From: Symbiodinium natans
Lineage: Eukaryota > Sar > Dinophyceae > Suessiales > Symbiodiniaceae
Length of the DNA stretch: 37,500 nucleotides
Direction: 5' to 3'
Assembly (NCBI GenBank): GCA_905221605.1
Contig: CAJNDS010002507.1
Location: 1-37,500, forward strand
The position numbers were made by a program, and so were the translations under genes. Below, piece by piece: positions 22,406 through 32,674 of this stretch. Each line of letters starts with the position of its first letter. Within the stretch, counting starts at the first letter, position 1. Below the pieces are notes generated by a model that saw nothing but the letters and a program-made list of their open reading frames with translations, was not told where the DNA came from and searched no databases.

Positions 22406-22800
22406 TCGCCCAAAGACCCAACCCAACCTTCCAACCTCACCCAGCCTATCCTAATCCAACCCCCCGAAACCCGAATCCCAATTAGTCAACCCGCAACCCA
22501 ACTACCATTACTCAACCATTGGCCCTGACCCCAAAACCTAACCCAACCAAACCTATCCCAGCCTATCCAAACTCCGGAAACCTGTACCCCAAACATCCTA
22601 ACCCGAGCCACATCTGAAGATCCAACCTAACCCAATTCAACCCAACTCAACCCAACCCAGCCCCCGAAACTCCGTGACCCAATTCTTCCCGAAAGCCTGA
22701 AACATCAAATCCCCAGCCATAACCTGTGTCGTAACCTGACTGAACCCAACCCCCGAACCCCCAAGCCAGCTACCCTTAACCCTAAGCCTAAACCCTAACA
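22406..22800. repeat. Degenerate telomere-like CCCTAA/CCCAAC tract
   Basis: Almost 400 bases of decayed units such as CCCAACC, CCTAACCC and CCCGAAACCC end in CCCTTAACCCTAAGCCTAA and then ACCCTAAC. The C-rich strand is the plus strand, so the minus strand carries TTTAGGG-type units, the telomere repeat reported in dinoflagellates. It is interstitial here, with genes on both sides. Confidence 0.7.
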
Positions 22801-22833
22801 CGTGAATCAGGTAAATGTTTTGCCAATCGGTCT

Positions 22834-23587
22834 TCAAGCGTCATCATCCTCAGCAGCCTTTGGCTCATCATCATTGGCTGGCGGTCCCAAAGGTCACATG
22901 CACAAAAGATTTGCGTCACTTTTTGGAAGAATCCTGCGTGATAACCAGCTCAGTCTCACCCTCGTCGTCGTCCATCCACATCCTTCAGGTGTGTGCCAGT
23001 GTGATTTGCAAGGATTGCAACTACGCATACTCCAGTAGGTGCGTGGCACAGCAGGAGAGCCAGGGATAACTGTGTACTTGATCTGAAGTGCGGGCGCAAG
23101 CGGAAACCAAAGCAAGCAGCCCTACAGGCTCTAGAGGCTCTAAAGCCATCCCTTGCCTGCAGCTTTAACGAGAGAAGCTCCCCCGACTGCCAGGACTCCT
23201 CTGGCAGCATAACCTGGCATCACATAAGGCTACTCTCATGGCATGGCGAATTATGCGAATTTGTCTTGGCATGGGCCATCACCGACCTTCAGCATCTGCG
23301 CCCCGTCAAGCGCAGCAAAGCTCGGAGGAACGTGGTGGAAGTCCAGCCTGCCACTGCATCCGATGCTCTGTCGACGCCGCTCATTTTGAGCACAGTACAG
23401 TCGCCTTACCCCTGTGGATTCCACGTAGACTTCATGGATCTGTAGACACCTCGGGCGAAAACTTCCGAAACTTGGCGAACTTGTCGTTTGCACGACTCAT
23501 GCGGTGGTCTTGTCGTCGCTTTGGGTCCAGGCCTGTGCGCATGGAAGCAGACCTCGGGCTCGTCCTGAGGTTGTTTTTCGCTGTCAT
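22834..23587 (-). CDS. Small gene with basic N-terminus and acidic C-terminus
   Basis: The proposed first exon 23587-23450 starts at an ATG directly after GCTGAG and encodes 46 residues, many basic, ending in KFRKFSPE, with donor GAG|GTGTCT. Exon 23213-23157 (GCCAG|GTTATG, GC donor CAG|GCAAGG) joins in phase 0 and contains PEESWQSGELL. Further down, a frame with DDDEGETELVITQ (near 22980-22935) and a terminal frame ending DEPKAAEDDDA before a TGA at 22836-22834 give an acidic tail. The link between the second exon and these two is not phase-proved. No family is recognised. The charge layout is typical of small regulatory or nuclear proteins, but that is only a guess. Confidence 0.4.
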
Positions 23588-23825
23588 CTCAGCAAGCGCA
23601 AGTACTGATAGGATGCGAACAAAATGCCCATGTCAAGCCTGCTGGGCAACAAGCTCCAGCATGCAGTGCGCACTCAAGCTGCGAGCCTGAAGATGCAGCG
23701 CAAAAGCTTCGAAGGGTTGGCTCACACACCAGCCTCGAAGTCAATCATGAAAGTCAGTGCCTCAGTGGTGCAACATGGTGCCTCGTACCTCTAACGCTTG
23801 TGTCGAAGTTTATGTTAACATTGAG

Positions 23826-24013
23826 GGCGAGGGGGAGCGGAGGGGAGGGGGAGAGGAGGGGAGAGGGGGGGGGTGGGGGGGGGGGAGGGGGGGGGGTGAT
23901 GAGGGGAGGGGGGAGGGGGGGGGGGGGGGGGGGGAGGGGGGGAGGGGAAGGGGGGGGGGGGAGAGTGGGGGGGGGTGGGGGGGGGGTGGGGGGGGGGGAG
24001 AGGGGGGAGGGCA
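23826..24013. repeat. G-rich purine tract
   Basis: About 190 bases consist of G runs broken by single A or T (AGGGG and TGGGGG units). The minus strand reads Pro/Ser codons, preceded by an open segment containing TVQYQSPRTSMVFGP (about 24140-24090), so a Pro-rich exon end cannot be excluded. Runs of four or more G are frequent enough for quadruplex or triplex formation. Confidence 0.85.
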
Positions 24014-24718
24014 GGGTTTGATTTTTTTTTAATGCTTGTGACTTTGCTGAGGTGCTGAGGCGCAGGCTGACCGCTGAACCGTGGTGGACTTCGAGTGGGT
24101 CCAAACACCATGCTCGTCCTTGGCGACTGATACTGCACTGTGATTTCAGCTACATACCTCACCACACTGCTGCATGGATATTTTGCTGGGACTACGTATG
24201 CTTTGGAGAGGGTGGGTTCCAGCTCCAGCTGGAAAGGAACAGAAACAATTCAAAATTGGGCCTGGAGTGGCCACTCCAGCAGGAAACAGGCAATGGATTG
24301 CTGGAAAAATGCTTGTGGCCACGAAGAGATACTGTGTGGTGTCCTAGTTGCCTGCACAGCTTCATTTTTCAGACTTTTGGGCCAAGGCTGGCATTCCGCA
24401 TGCTGGCTTGAAGGGCAGCAAAACCCATACGCCATACTGTACACATTGCAACACTTCCGCACCCAGCCCCCGACGAAACATGATGATCATCATTTTTCAT
24501 GGAGAGGCTGATGCCAGTCACAATGCATGGGGGCACGTGGAACGGCCAGGGCAGGATCAGTTACGGGCAAATGTATAGCTACTGCTTGCGAGTCCAACCG
24601 GTGGTCACAACGGATAGTATCCGCCGCACACAAATGAAGCAAGTTGATGACTTGCGCCACTCCCTCTGCATATCTCCGGCCTATGACTGTAGTGCACAGG
24701 TCATCTGCGTGGCGACGG

Positions 24719-25066
24719 CTACCAGATTAACACGAGCATCCCCAGAGCATCCCCACCTTGTCCCGATTGCATTTTTTCCGTTGCCGTGCTTGCTTTTTCA
24801 AGCACTTTTCGGCACAGTGCCCACAGCCAATTGCACCGTTCCGGTACTGTCGCTGAGCCTCCCCGACCTGCTTCCGGCAAATTCCGGAACAGGTACCCGC
24901 CTGAGCCATTGGCCTGTTTGTCCTGAATGTACTGCCTGAAAGCTGTGCTGACTGCTGTAGCACATATAGCACATTGATGCACATTGCAGCATATGATGGG
25001 TGCCACCTTGTCCTTAAAATCTAACCCCATTTGTCGTTGGGACCCCATTGCACATCTGCGGCACTT
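24719..25066 (-). CDS. Terminal exon of an unrecognised Cys-containing protein
   Basis: The acceptor AATGCTGCAG|AAGTGC opens a frame of 115 residues ending in a TAG at 24721-24719. It starts KCRRCAMGSQRQMG and continues with ICCNVHQCAICATA, so three CxxC-like pairs are present, which could bind zinc. The middle contains RQYIQDKQANGSGGYLF. Upstream, about 25350-25100, two overlapping frames look coding (one contains EILPADDMASSLQLASL) but I cannot fix the splice pair. Composition is balanced, unlike the repeat artefacts nearby. The family is not recognised. Confidence 0.45.
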   Translation of the reverse strand, partial: KCRRCAMGSQRQMGLDFKDKVAPIICCNVHQCAICATAVSTAFRQYIQDKQANGSGGYLFRNLPEAGRGGSATVPERCNWLWALCRKVLEKASTATEKMQSGQGGDALGMLVLIW

Positions 25067-25357
25067 CTGCAGCATTCAGAATTGCACCACGTCTTGCCCT
25101 GCTGGTCTGAATCATGCACGTGACGCGCTCGCTCGGTTTCTGGGCGCCTGGATGACATGTTTGCCGCACTGTTCGCAGTGCGCTTAGCCACGAAGACCAT
25201 TCTGAGAAGCTGACGGCAAGAGCTGGTTGCCCTACTGATCCCTCCGAAACCGACATGATGCACCGACCATGTGGTTGTAAGACTCGCAAGCTGCAAAGAA
25301 GATGCCATGTCATCAGCTGGGAGAATCTCCAGAAGTGCTAGCTGTTTCACTCACCAA

Positions 25358-25690
25358 GTAGAAGTTGGTAGCATGGATTCCCTGTGCCGCATGTTCAGGA
25401 TAGTCCGAGAAGTTACACTGGCAAGCACTGGATGCCCTTTGAGCCAAGCAAGGCTGCATTTCTTGTGTCCGGAGTCGCTGTGCCACCCTCCCCGTGCAGG
25501 AAAAGTTGAGACAAATATGAAGGCGAAGCACTGCCAAATCCATTCCATGCATCGCGTCTGAGCTGCTCTCTCTGCGAATTACTGTAACCACATACAAACA
25601 GGCAAACCGAAGTTGGAGCCAAGTACTCGATGATGCTCGACGACTGGTCGTCAGAAGTGTCGGGCTGAACCTCCACAGCTTCTGCTGGTC
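25358..25690 (-). CDS. Candidate internal exons, unrecognised
   Basis: A frame containing NFSDYPEHAAQGIHATNFYL runs into the strong donor CTTG|GTGAGT at about 25358. Upstream, after ACCAGCAG, a frame with PDTSDDQSSSIIEYLAPT could be another exon ending at TCG|GTTTGC. These may belong to the gene whose terminal exon is at 25066-24719. The frames overlap and the choice is uncertain. Confidence 0.3.
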
Positions 25691-26252
25691 ATTCGGCTGC
25701 AAGGGGCAGCATATCTCCCAGACATGAGGCAAGCATCAAGGAGTAATTCATGAATTACATGCGGGCCAGGGAGTTTCTCCTCACTGTCGCCGCTAGAACA
25801 AAAAACAATCGTGAAACAGTTCCTGCCTCCGAGTTGCAGGTGCAACTTGCGTGTTCATGCCGTCAAGACTTGGGAATCTGACTTACATTATGGATCATTA
25901 TGGCACTGCGTGCGAATGGTCAGCGACACGTGAGCGATGCTTATGCGCCGGCTTGACTCTCCGGCAGCCCAATATGCATGCTAGGGTCATGCTGGGCACG
26001 AAGCCAACTGACCCAATCGTCCGACCTGAGCTGCCAGCCTGTGTGACGGCACCGCACCAAACACATGTCAAGTGTCCAGGTGCGCAGCACAGACATAGCT
26101 GGTTCTCTGGAGCTGCGGAATGTGCACCTGCCAGCATCTTTGCATCAAGCTGTGTGTCGCTTGCTGCTATCTGGGCGACGTGGAATGTTTTGTAGCATTT
26201 GCAATAGAAGTCAGTGTATTGGATATTGTCTTTGAAAGAAGGAGCACCCCTT

Positions 26253-26572
26253 GCTGTTGTTGCAGTTGCTGTAGTTGCGGTAGTTGTTGTAGCTTTTGTA
26301 ATTGTTGTAGGTGTTGTAATTGTTGTAATTGTTGTAGTTGTTGTGGTTGTTGTTGTTGTGGTTGTTGTGGTTGTTGTGGTTGTTGTAGTTGTTGTAGTTG
26401 TTGTAGTTGTTGTAGTTGTTGTAGTTGTTGTAGTTGTTGTTGTTGTTGTTGTAGTTGTTGTAGTTGTTGTAGTTGTTGTAGTTGTTGTACAGTGGTTGCT
26501 ATTGCTGCTGTTGCTGCTGCTTTTGCTGCTTTTGCCGTTGCTGCTTTTGCTGTTGTCGTTCTCTTGTTGTGT
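26253..26572. repeat. (GTTGTA)n and TTGCTG microsatellite
   Basis: About 230 bases of TTGTAG, TTGTGG and TTGTTG units are followed by TTGCTGC units to about 26572. The minus-strand frame reads a long Gln/Leu run, including QQLQQLQQ, with no unique sequence attached, so I treat it as repeat rather than a polyglutamine protein. Confidence 0.9.
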
Positions 26573-26654
26573 GGACTCTCCATGCCTACGAGCCCACTTC
26601 GGCCCTCGACTTTTTAAGCTTGATCATTTGGGAGCATTCAAATCCTTTTCAGAC

Positions 26655-26755
26655 GTGCCTCCGTGTGTGTTGTGCCTCGTGTCGCGTCTCGTATCGCATC
26701 TCGTGTCGTGTCTCATGTCGTGTTTGACATCGGGTCTCGCGCCTTGTGTGTTGCG
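26655..26755. repeat. TCGTGTCTCG-type short tandem repeat
   Basis: About seven imperfect copies of a 10-base unit (CGTGTCGCGTCTCGTATCGC and relatives) lie between the TTG microsatellite and the next gene. Confidence 0.7.
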
Positions 26756-26993
26756 CATATCCTCTCAATCGGGGCTCCTATCAGGTTCCTGAAAGCAAAG
26801 GTAAGACATGTCGCCATACAACAGAAAGTTATTCAGTTATTCCAGGCGCTATGCAATGGACGTAATTTAGTATTGATGAGGTGGAAAGACGGTGAAAAAA
26901 CAGAGATAGGCTGATAGTCTGATAGGCGGCAAACGCACGGTGGCGCGAAGCCAATTGTGGAGTGCGCTGTCATTCTGCTGTTAGAGGATGGCT

Positions 26994-27383
26994 TCATGGC
27001 AAACGCCGCAAGAAGTGGCACCTCCTGTCGTCCACCCAGATTTCAACCTCGCAAGGTCTTACAAGGCTGCCAGAGTCTACCATCTCGGGTTGCTTGGGGT
27101 TCCAGCCATCCAGTGATCATGGCTGGAGCTCCATTGACGCAGGATGCCGGATGTCGGAGTCTCAAAGACATCGAGAACTTCCACCTCAAAAACCGCACAA
27201 TCCGCACCTGCAATTTGCGTGTGGTGACGGATAAATTGTTTCAGCCCTGCAGGGCGTGCCATCTTGTTGAGGGCATGATCCAGCATCCATGACCGAAGTT
27301 CCTGGCGCATTTCAAGTTTTTCAAGGGCTAGGTCAGAAGCTCTGCGGCAGGCATTGATCCTAGGTCTCAGGTACCACGGTGTC
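26994..27383 (-). CDS. Last two exons of an unrecognised protein
   Basis: Exon 27383-27185 (ATCAAG|GACACC, donor GAG|GTGGAA) encodes 66 residues, including PWYLRPRINACRRASDLAL and MRQELRSWMLDHALNKM, a helical and basic stretch. The final exon 27083-26994 (CCCGAG|ATGG) encodes 29 residues containing CEVEIWVDDRRCHFLRRLP before a TGA. Both junctions are phase 0 and the intron is 101 bp. Exons upstream (27.5-28.0 kb) probably belong to it but are ambiguous. The two-exon fit and codon composition make it a likely real gene end. The function is unknown. Confidence 0.55.
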
Positions 27384-27858
27384 CTTGATCATTGGGGCAG
27401 CTTTTGCATATGAAATCTGCTGGCCTTGATCAGCCCAAGCAATCGGCACAGCAACAACATCTAACAACAATTATGTCTAACAATAGCACATGGCCATATG
27501 GGCCATATGCCATGACTTAAGACCATGGCCGCTGTTCCGCGTGCTGTTCTGCAGCTGCGAGGTTGTCGGGAGCTTCTTGTTGCTGTCCTGCATAGCTTGC
27601 ATGGCTTGCGTGTAGGTGGCTTCTCTTGGTCCACGCCATGGACACCTTTACTGCCCTCCGTGAACTAAGGGGGCGGTCCAAGTAGTCGCACAAGGTGCAA
27701 AAGCGGCTCCGTACCTCCATGTGAGCCATCTGTGTCGCGTGAAAACTCTGCATGTCAGCACAGCATCTCACGCTTCATCACGGCAAGTGCGCCTCGCTGG
27801 TCGAAGCGTCTGGCCGATGCACGAGATGTATTCGCCCTGGCAAAGGAATACAAACTCG

Positions 27859-28017
27859 TCAGATCCATAGTGCCTCCTTGCCCCCCCCCCGCGCACCGAG
27901 GGAGTGTTCCTCTGCTGTTGGCAAAGCCTCCGCTCTTTCGGAGCAAAATGCAGAGAGCTCTTGAGGACTCTTGGACTCTTCTGCTTCAGCTCTCAGTGCA
28001 ACTCGGAGCCTCTCCAT
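27859..28017 (-). CDS. Candidate N-terminal exon, unrecognised
   Basis: An ATG at 28017 directly follows CACCTGCAG, as expected of a spliced-leader or cis acceptor. It opens 52 codons beginning MERLRVALRAEAEESKSPQEL, then passes into a run of G at the end. Other frames over 27700-27860 also look coding on both strands, so I cannot say how it continues. It could be the start of the gene ending at 26994. Confidence 0.3.
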   Translation of the reverse strand: MERLRVALRAEAEESKSPQELSAFCSERAEALPTAEEHSLGARGGGKEALWI

Positions 28018-28363
28018 CTGCAGGTGCTTGCCGTCTCCCTGGTCATGAGAACGAAGGCGGCCGAGATCAGTGGAGTACAGCATGGTGCAATGCAAGAAGT
28101 CATGAGCAAGGTCATGACAGAAACAGTAGCTCAAGAGGTCTGCTGAAGGCCCCGTCTCCAGGAGTCATTGTTTCGCAATAGCGCCCGGTCAATTTCATTC
28201 CGCCAGTGCCTCGGACGTTGCTACGCTTCCAAAGCACAAGGGCGGAGCTTCATGGATATGGCAGGCATGGCAGGCCCACCTTTCCTTGTAAGGCCGCTGC
28301 GCATCATCACATTCGAAGCCGAGCTTCACCTGCTTCGATGAGCCCCACGTGAGGGTCCCGAAT

Positions 28364-28850
28364 TTAGAAACCCGATGCTGAGGACACGGCGATGGTGTCG
28401 TTGCTTTGCATCATTTGCCCGACTGCTTCCTCAGTCGGCCTCTCTGATAGCTCACATCTAAGCAACTTGCGGTTTCAGGGATATTGTACAGCATAGACAT
28501 AAACCTCTATGCCTTGATGCAACATGTAAAAGCACACATCTCTGCGATGCTAGGGCGGGGTACGTGTTGGTTTGCACCTTTTTGTTCTTTACGTTACCAT
28601 CGAAGGCCCGGAGTTCATTGACCTCTTCCCTGTCGCCACGGACGTAAGGGAGCACTTTGGCAACCCTCGAGAGGCTGACGGACATCAGAGTCAAGCCACA
28701 CAGGGCCACATAGCCCTGAGCCTCCCCAAGCTCTTTGGAAGCACAACGCCCTGCCACAAATAGCACCCCATGTGCATGAGCTGGCGGCTGCACTGCCTGA
28801 TACTGAAAGAAGGTGGCCTCAACCCGGTTTGCTTCACATGTGCACCTCGC
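28364..28850 (-). CDS. Last two exons of an unrecognised protein
   Basis: Exon 28850-28578 (AGCACAG|GCGAGG, donor AAG|GTGCAA) encodes 91 residues with a hydrophobic core (HAHGVLFVAGR; YVALCGLTLMSVSLSRV) and a charged end, RGDREEVNELRAFDG. The terminal exon 28441-28364 encodes RPTEEAVGQMMQSNDTIAV and a TAA. Both junctions are phase 0. No catalytic motif is evident. The frame continues upstream of 28850 with an alternative reading, so the real 5' border may differ. Confidence 0.55.
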
Positions 28851-29016
28851 CTGTGCTTGTTGTGTACTCCCCCTCAGGAAGGTCACACAAAATTTCTTCG
28901 TCCCTGCGGCCCTTGATTATGTTCGCAGGAACGTTTTCGGTTTTCTAGAAACTTCGGGGGTCTTGAGAACTGCATTGTCGAGCCGAGGGCTTACTTACAG
29001 GACTTGCACTCTCCTT

Positions 29017-29129
29017 TCACACTCGTTTGCCAAACTCTGGCAGCGCAACTCGCACCCGGCCGGCAAGGATCTCGGTTCGCAACTGTTCGAACCAATAAGC
29101 ATCAAGAAACACAAGCCCAAAGCCAGACA
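29017..29129 (-). CDS. Candidate exon ending in a stop, unrecognised
   Basis: After TAG at 29130 the frame reads GFGLVFLDAYWFEQLRTEIL and then a basic end with a TGA at 29019-29017. Composition looks coding, but a competing frame here ends at a GTAAGT donor, so the model is open. Confidence 0.3.
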
Positions 29130-29174
29130 CTACTTGTTACCAGCTACTGCCAGCAGTACCAGTGCCTCAGCTCT

Positions 29175-29430
29175 TCAGCTATGAGCGCCCTGCTGCATCT
29201 CATCTTGCCGTGGGTTCGTTCCATTCCACTGACGCAACGCATGTCCCATCCCATTTTGCTGTCGCGCTGGGGCCTCCCCCAACACGTCTAGCCAGCATCG
29301 CAGTTTCGCGACAATACAATTTCCCAACTCAATCCATTTCTTATCCCAGCGCTGCATGCACTCGACTCCGACTCGTGAAGCCAAGTCGGGGCAGCGAACG
29401 TCATGACATGCTGCAAGTAGTTTTTCAAAC
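29175..29430 (-). CDS. Exon of an unrecognised protein
   Basis: The acceptor ATGTCAG|GTTTG opens 84 codons with FEKLLAACHDVRCPDLASR and QRWDKKWIELGNCIVAKL, ending near CAGCAG. The frame stops at 29175, but a GC donor close to the end is possible. Tryptophan and charged residues are well distributed, unlike chance frames nearby. No family is recognised. Confidence 0.45.
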
Positions 29431-29961
29431 CTGACATAGTCCTTACCCGTGGACAAGAGTGAAATGGTGACAGGGACTGGGAGCGTTAGGATTCTTGTGA
29501 CGATCCAGGAATCGCATGCGGGCACGTCAAAGTGTCGCTCTTGGCACCTGGGTCATGTCGTCGGATATGCACATGTACCTTTACCTACATTTCGGTGCCC
29601 AGGATGTTGGAGACTTTGTTTCCAGGATTTTGGGCATGGCGCCCCAAACTCCCAAAGGTTGCTCCTGCCTAGGCTTGCAGATGTATGGAGCAGTTTTCGA
29701 GCCACTTATATAACTGTTCCCTTATAATAGGGTTCCATCCAATATCTTCTTCCAGGTCTTTGTGCTCATCGACTGTAAGCGCACTCACCTTCGCGGCCTA
29801 AGGGGAACAAACTGGGCGCCATACTTTTGCTGTTCAATAAACATCACCGCAGTTTACAAAGAGCCACAATGGACAAGCCCATGCGGCAGGCAATTGACCT
29901 GTAGAGCATGAGTTAAATGCAGTTTCATGCAACCCGATATGTTGTCTTGCATTGCCCGGCT

Positions 29962-30527
29962 CTATCTATCTAGCTGACAGACATGCGCAAGAAGTGCACA
30001 AACATCGTGCCTTCCGAAGAACTGTCCCATCTGCTTCTGGTGCGAGAAACGTAGGCACTCAATCTTGCTATTGAGACTCTCCTCGTCATCGTGCACGAAA
30101 GACGAGCCGAAAGACAACGCTTGCAACATCTTGCAGCTTCGGACAGCCTTGACTGCCACAGCCAGCTCTCGCACTGCATTGGAGTCCAGCCAGTTGCTCC
30201 TGGCGTGCACAAAAAAAGGAGTTCCCACATCGTTGCAATTTAAAAGCTGGTGCCGGCGCACTCCAGGTTCAGAGTTCTGAGCGAAGAGTTGGAGCGTAAA
30301 GCGCCGGCGAGCTGAACTCCTGATGCCTGCATCCAGGAAAGCGCTAGGAAAGCCACTTTCTGGAATCATCTGCCTTCACTCACCGGATCACTGGAGATGG
30401 CCCGATGCTCCCGGTACAATGCAAAGAAGAACGTGACTGCAAATGGCACTTGGCCACATCGCGGCATCTTCCGGGAGCTGTGTTGCGAAACCAATTGGGA
30501 TCCAATTGGGAGGCCCACCTCTCCTGC
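29962..30527 (-). CDS. Last two exons of an LRR-like or unrecognised protein
   Basis: The exon ending at 30384 has the perfect donor CCG|GTGAGT and includes SQLDPNWFRNTAPG. The final exon 30319-29962 (GCATCAG|GAGTT) has 118 residues and a TAG at 29964-29962. The codon CG|G (Arg) is split across a 64 bp intron. The last exon contains NAVRELAVAVKAVRSCKML followed by QALSFG, reminiscent of RNI-type leucine-rich repeats, so it may be the end of the LRR gene at 31713-31190. The left border of the first exon (30527) is uncertain. Confidence 0.5.
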
Positions 30528-31189
30528 CTAGCTGGACATACCATGCTGCGCGTGAAGGGCACGTGCAACAAAACACTTTTTTTGTGAGGTCATTTAGGCT
30601 GCAAGCTCTTGAATCCAATCCCCACCCAATGCGCGCGTCCTCCCTGCAGCCCGAGAAAAACTTTCGCAGCTAGCTAGTCCATCGGCTCCAGCAGCAGCTA
30701 GACATGATGCAGTGCAGGTGCACGTTGATCGATTTGAATTTTAGTGTTTTGATTTGTTTTTGCTGCGACTGTTTCGCCCGCATGCGCTTTACATTCTGGA
30801 AATACCACGACACAACCTTACTGCGAAGCAAAACGAACGCTTTGCAGAGACTGCAAGCACGGGAACATGAAAGTTAGTGTTTAGGCCGAAGTTTCCATCG
30901 CATGTCACAATGTCTGAGCACGAGTCGTATGCGTTTGCCATCAGAGAGCTAGCCTGTGGACACTACTTTCGAGTCCGGCGCAGCCGGCCAGGAAGGTTCG
31001 ACTGGGTGCGGCAGCGGAGGCTGAGGTGTTGCCACTGTGTTCCACTGTGTTGTCACCATCGCGTGAGTTCTTGGACTCTGGGTGTTTTGGTCGCACCAAC
31101 ATAGCGTTGCTCTTCCAATTCTGCTGCTACCTATAAACCAAGATGAACTAAGTCGTTCTTCCCCCTATTTGTAGAACTATCCAGGACAC

Positions 31190-31713
31190 CTTCACAAGGT
31201 TGGAGTTGGAAAGCGTGAGCTTCTCCAGGTGGGTGTTCCTGTGCAGGAAACAAGAATGCACGCAGCTTTGTGGGACGCGCACTGCGTATACATGCCCTTG
31301 AGTGCATTTCTTCTGCCTTGCCATCGCGTCCATCAGCTTGGGAGCAATTCGTCGCTCGACGTGCGGTGGTGGCATATGCCTCTATCCACCGCTTTCAAGC
31401 ATTCCACCCCAAGCGACCTTTTCTGATTCCCGCTCTCGGCTTCAAGTTAATTCTGGTCAGCTGCATGTTGCTGAAGTTGAGCTCCGTCAGCGAAGGATCG
31501 TCCAACCAAGCTCGATGGACCTTTGCGCATGGGGGCCCATCGTGTGGTAGACTTGCATGAACTGTCAGGTGTTCTTTAGTCAGACACCATCCAAATCATC
31601 CAGTCGCCATAGGCCCTGCGAGAACAGATTGCATTCTCGCTCTCTAGCCAATCCAAAACAGTCGCCTGCCTAGTTCTGCACGGCTCTGGTAACATGTCCC
31701 CAATCTCACAGAC
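31190..31713 (-). CDS. Tropomodulin/RNI-like leucine-rich-repeat protein, partial
   Basis: Exon a (31713-31588, CCGCAG|GTCTG, donor ATG|GTGTCT) has 42 residues. Exon b starts at 31520 after a 67 bp intron and reads LDDPSLTELNFSNMQLT, close to the N-D-P-x-L-T-E-V-N-L signature of tropomodulin LRRs. Exon c ends at 31317 with APKLMDAMA and a GC donor. Exon d (31238-31190, CCTGCACAG|G) continues NTHLEKLTLSNSNLVK. Joining c to d across a 78 bp intron restores an RNI repeat of the A-x-A-L-x-x-N-T-x-L-x-x-L-x-L type. The b to c junction is unresolved. Such LRRs bind proteins; actin capping is known for tropomodulin, but nothing here proves it. Confidence 0.55.
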
Positions 31714-32025
31714 CTGCGGGATTTGCATCGAGTTGCCATGCAATGCAACACACAAGCCTTTGGGATCAAATCGTCATGCACTTAGAGCCAGGCACACTCC
31801 ACACGGGTTGCGAAGTCCTGAGAGAATTCAGTCTTTGCCGGGGGTAATGAAGGGAAGGCAATTAGGCCTCGTTGATGGACATTGATACCTCCTCGCATTG
31901 ACTGTCATCCTGCGCATCATCCACCTACCAGCTGCCAGAGAAGAGCTGGGCATAAGGCTGGGGAGAGTTGTGACACACGCAGGCCAAGACCGCCTTGAGC
32001 ACAAGTTCTGCCACAGTGGCCTTAC

Positions 32026-32123
32026 ACAATAGTGCGTCTTGCTTGGTCATCATACATGTTGGGAGTTTCGCACACATGAGCATGTATCTCCGACAGCAGC
32101 CCGAAAGATTCATGGGCATACAT
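32026..32123 (-). CDS. Candidate exon, unrecognised
   Basis: A frame starting with Met at 32123 and containing FGLLSEIHAHVCETPNMYDD ends at the strong donor TTGT|GTAAGG. A different frame through the same bases stays open to 31925. Upstream is a stretch rich in TGCATG/ATGCAT palindromes (32125-32175). Which frame is used is unknown. Confidence 0.35.
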
Positions 32124-32497
32124 GAGCGCTCATGTGCACGCGTTGCACGCATGCATGCGTAGATACATGTATGCAGACACATGCGTCAACACTGAGACAG
32201 AAGCGTTTCTGTGTCTCCACCAAAAAAGGTACTATGCGACATACTGACATAGCTGTACATACCTTAATTCCCCTTATTAGCTTACCTGAGTCACCGTCAC
32301 AGTCCCCAACTCATCGCTGCCATCGACTTCGGATGCAAACGACTGTCAAGTATCGGTTGGGGGATCGGCCGGCATGTATCATGGCAGCCCAGGGGTTTTA
32401 ACTTGACGCGAGGCAGGCTACATGTTTCCGGGAACCGGCCATTGCGCACTATCTTCTCGCTAAAACCACTGAAAAGACCTTCGGTGCCTCCTGTGAC

Positions 32498-32674
32498 CTT
32501 CATGAAGGAAATGGTGCAAGCAAGAACAGTGTAATTTATGGAAGAGGTCTTCGCTTCATGCCTCCGAGCCTCGCCACATCTCGGTGGCCGATGGCCCATG
32601 TACACAGAAAGGTCTTTACCATACTTCTTACGTAAGAAGTGTTTTGTCACTAACAAACGCTTGATGTGATCCGG
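32498..32674 (-). CDS. Exon of an unrecognised basic protein
   Basis: TGCAAG|CCGGAT to AAG|GTCACAG gives 59 codons in phase 0, including HIKRLLVTKHFLRKKYGK and YMGHRPPRCGEARRHEA. Composition is strongly basic and not repetitive. A perfect 18-base palindrome lies inside it (32623-32640). Confidence 0.42.

Noticed and set aside
23754-24165. Pro-rich protein on the minus strand and Gly-rich protein on the plus strand
   Set aside because: Both mostly reflect the G-rich tract. Only the short unique piece near 24100 has any coding look, so it is kept as a note.
26167-26583. Polyglutamine-like protein of 138 codons on the minus strand
   Set aside because: It is almost entirely the GTTGTA/TTGCTG microsatellite, with no flanking unique domain or splice support.
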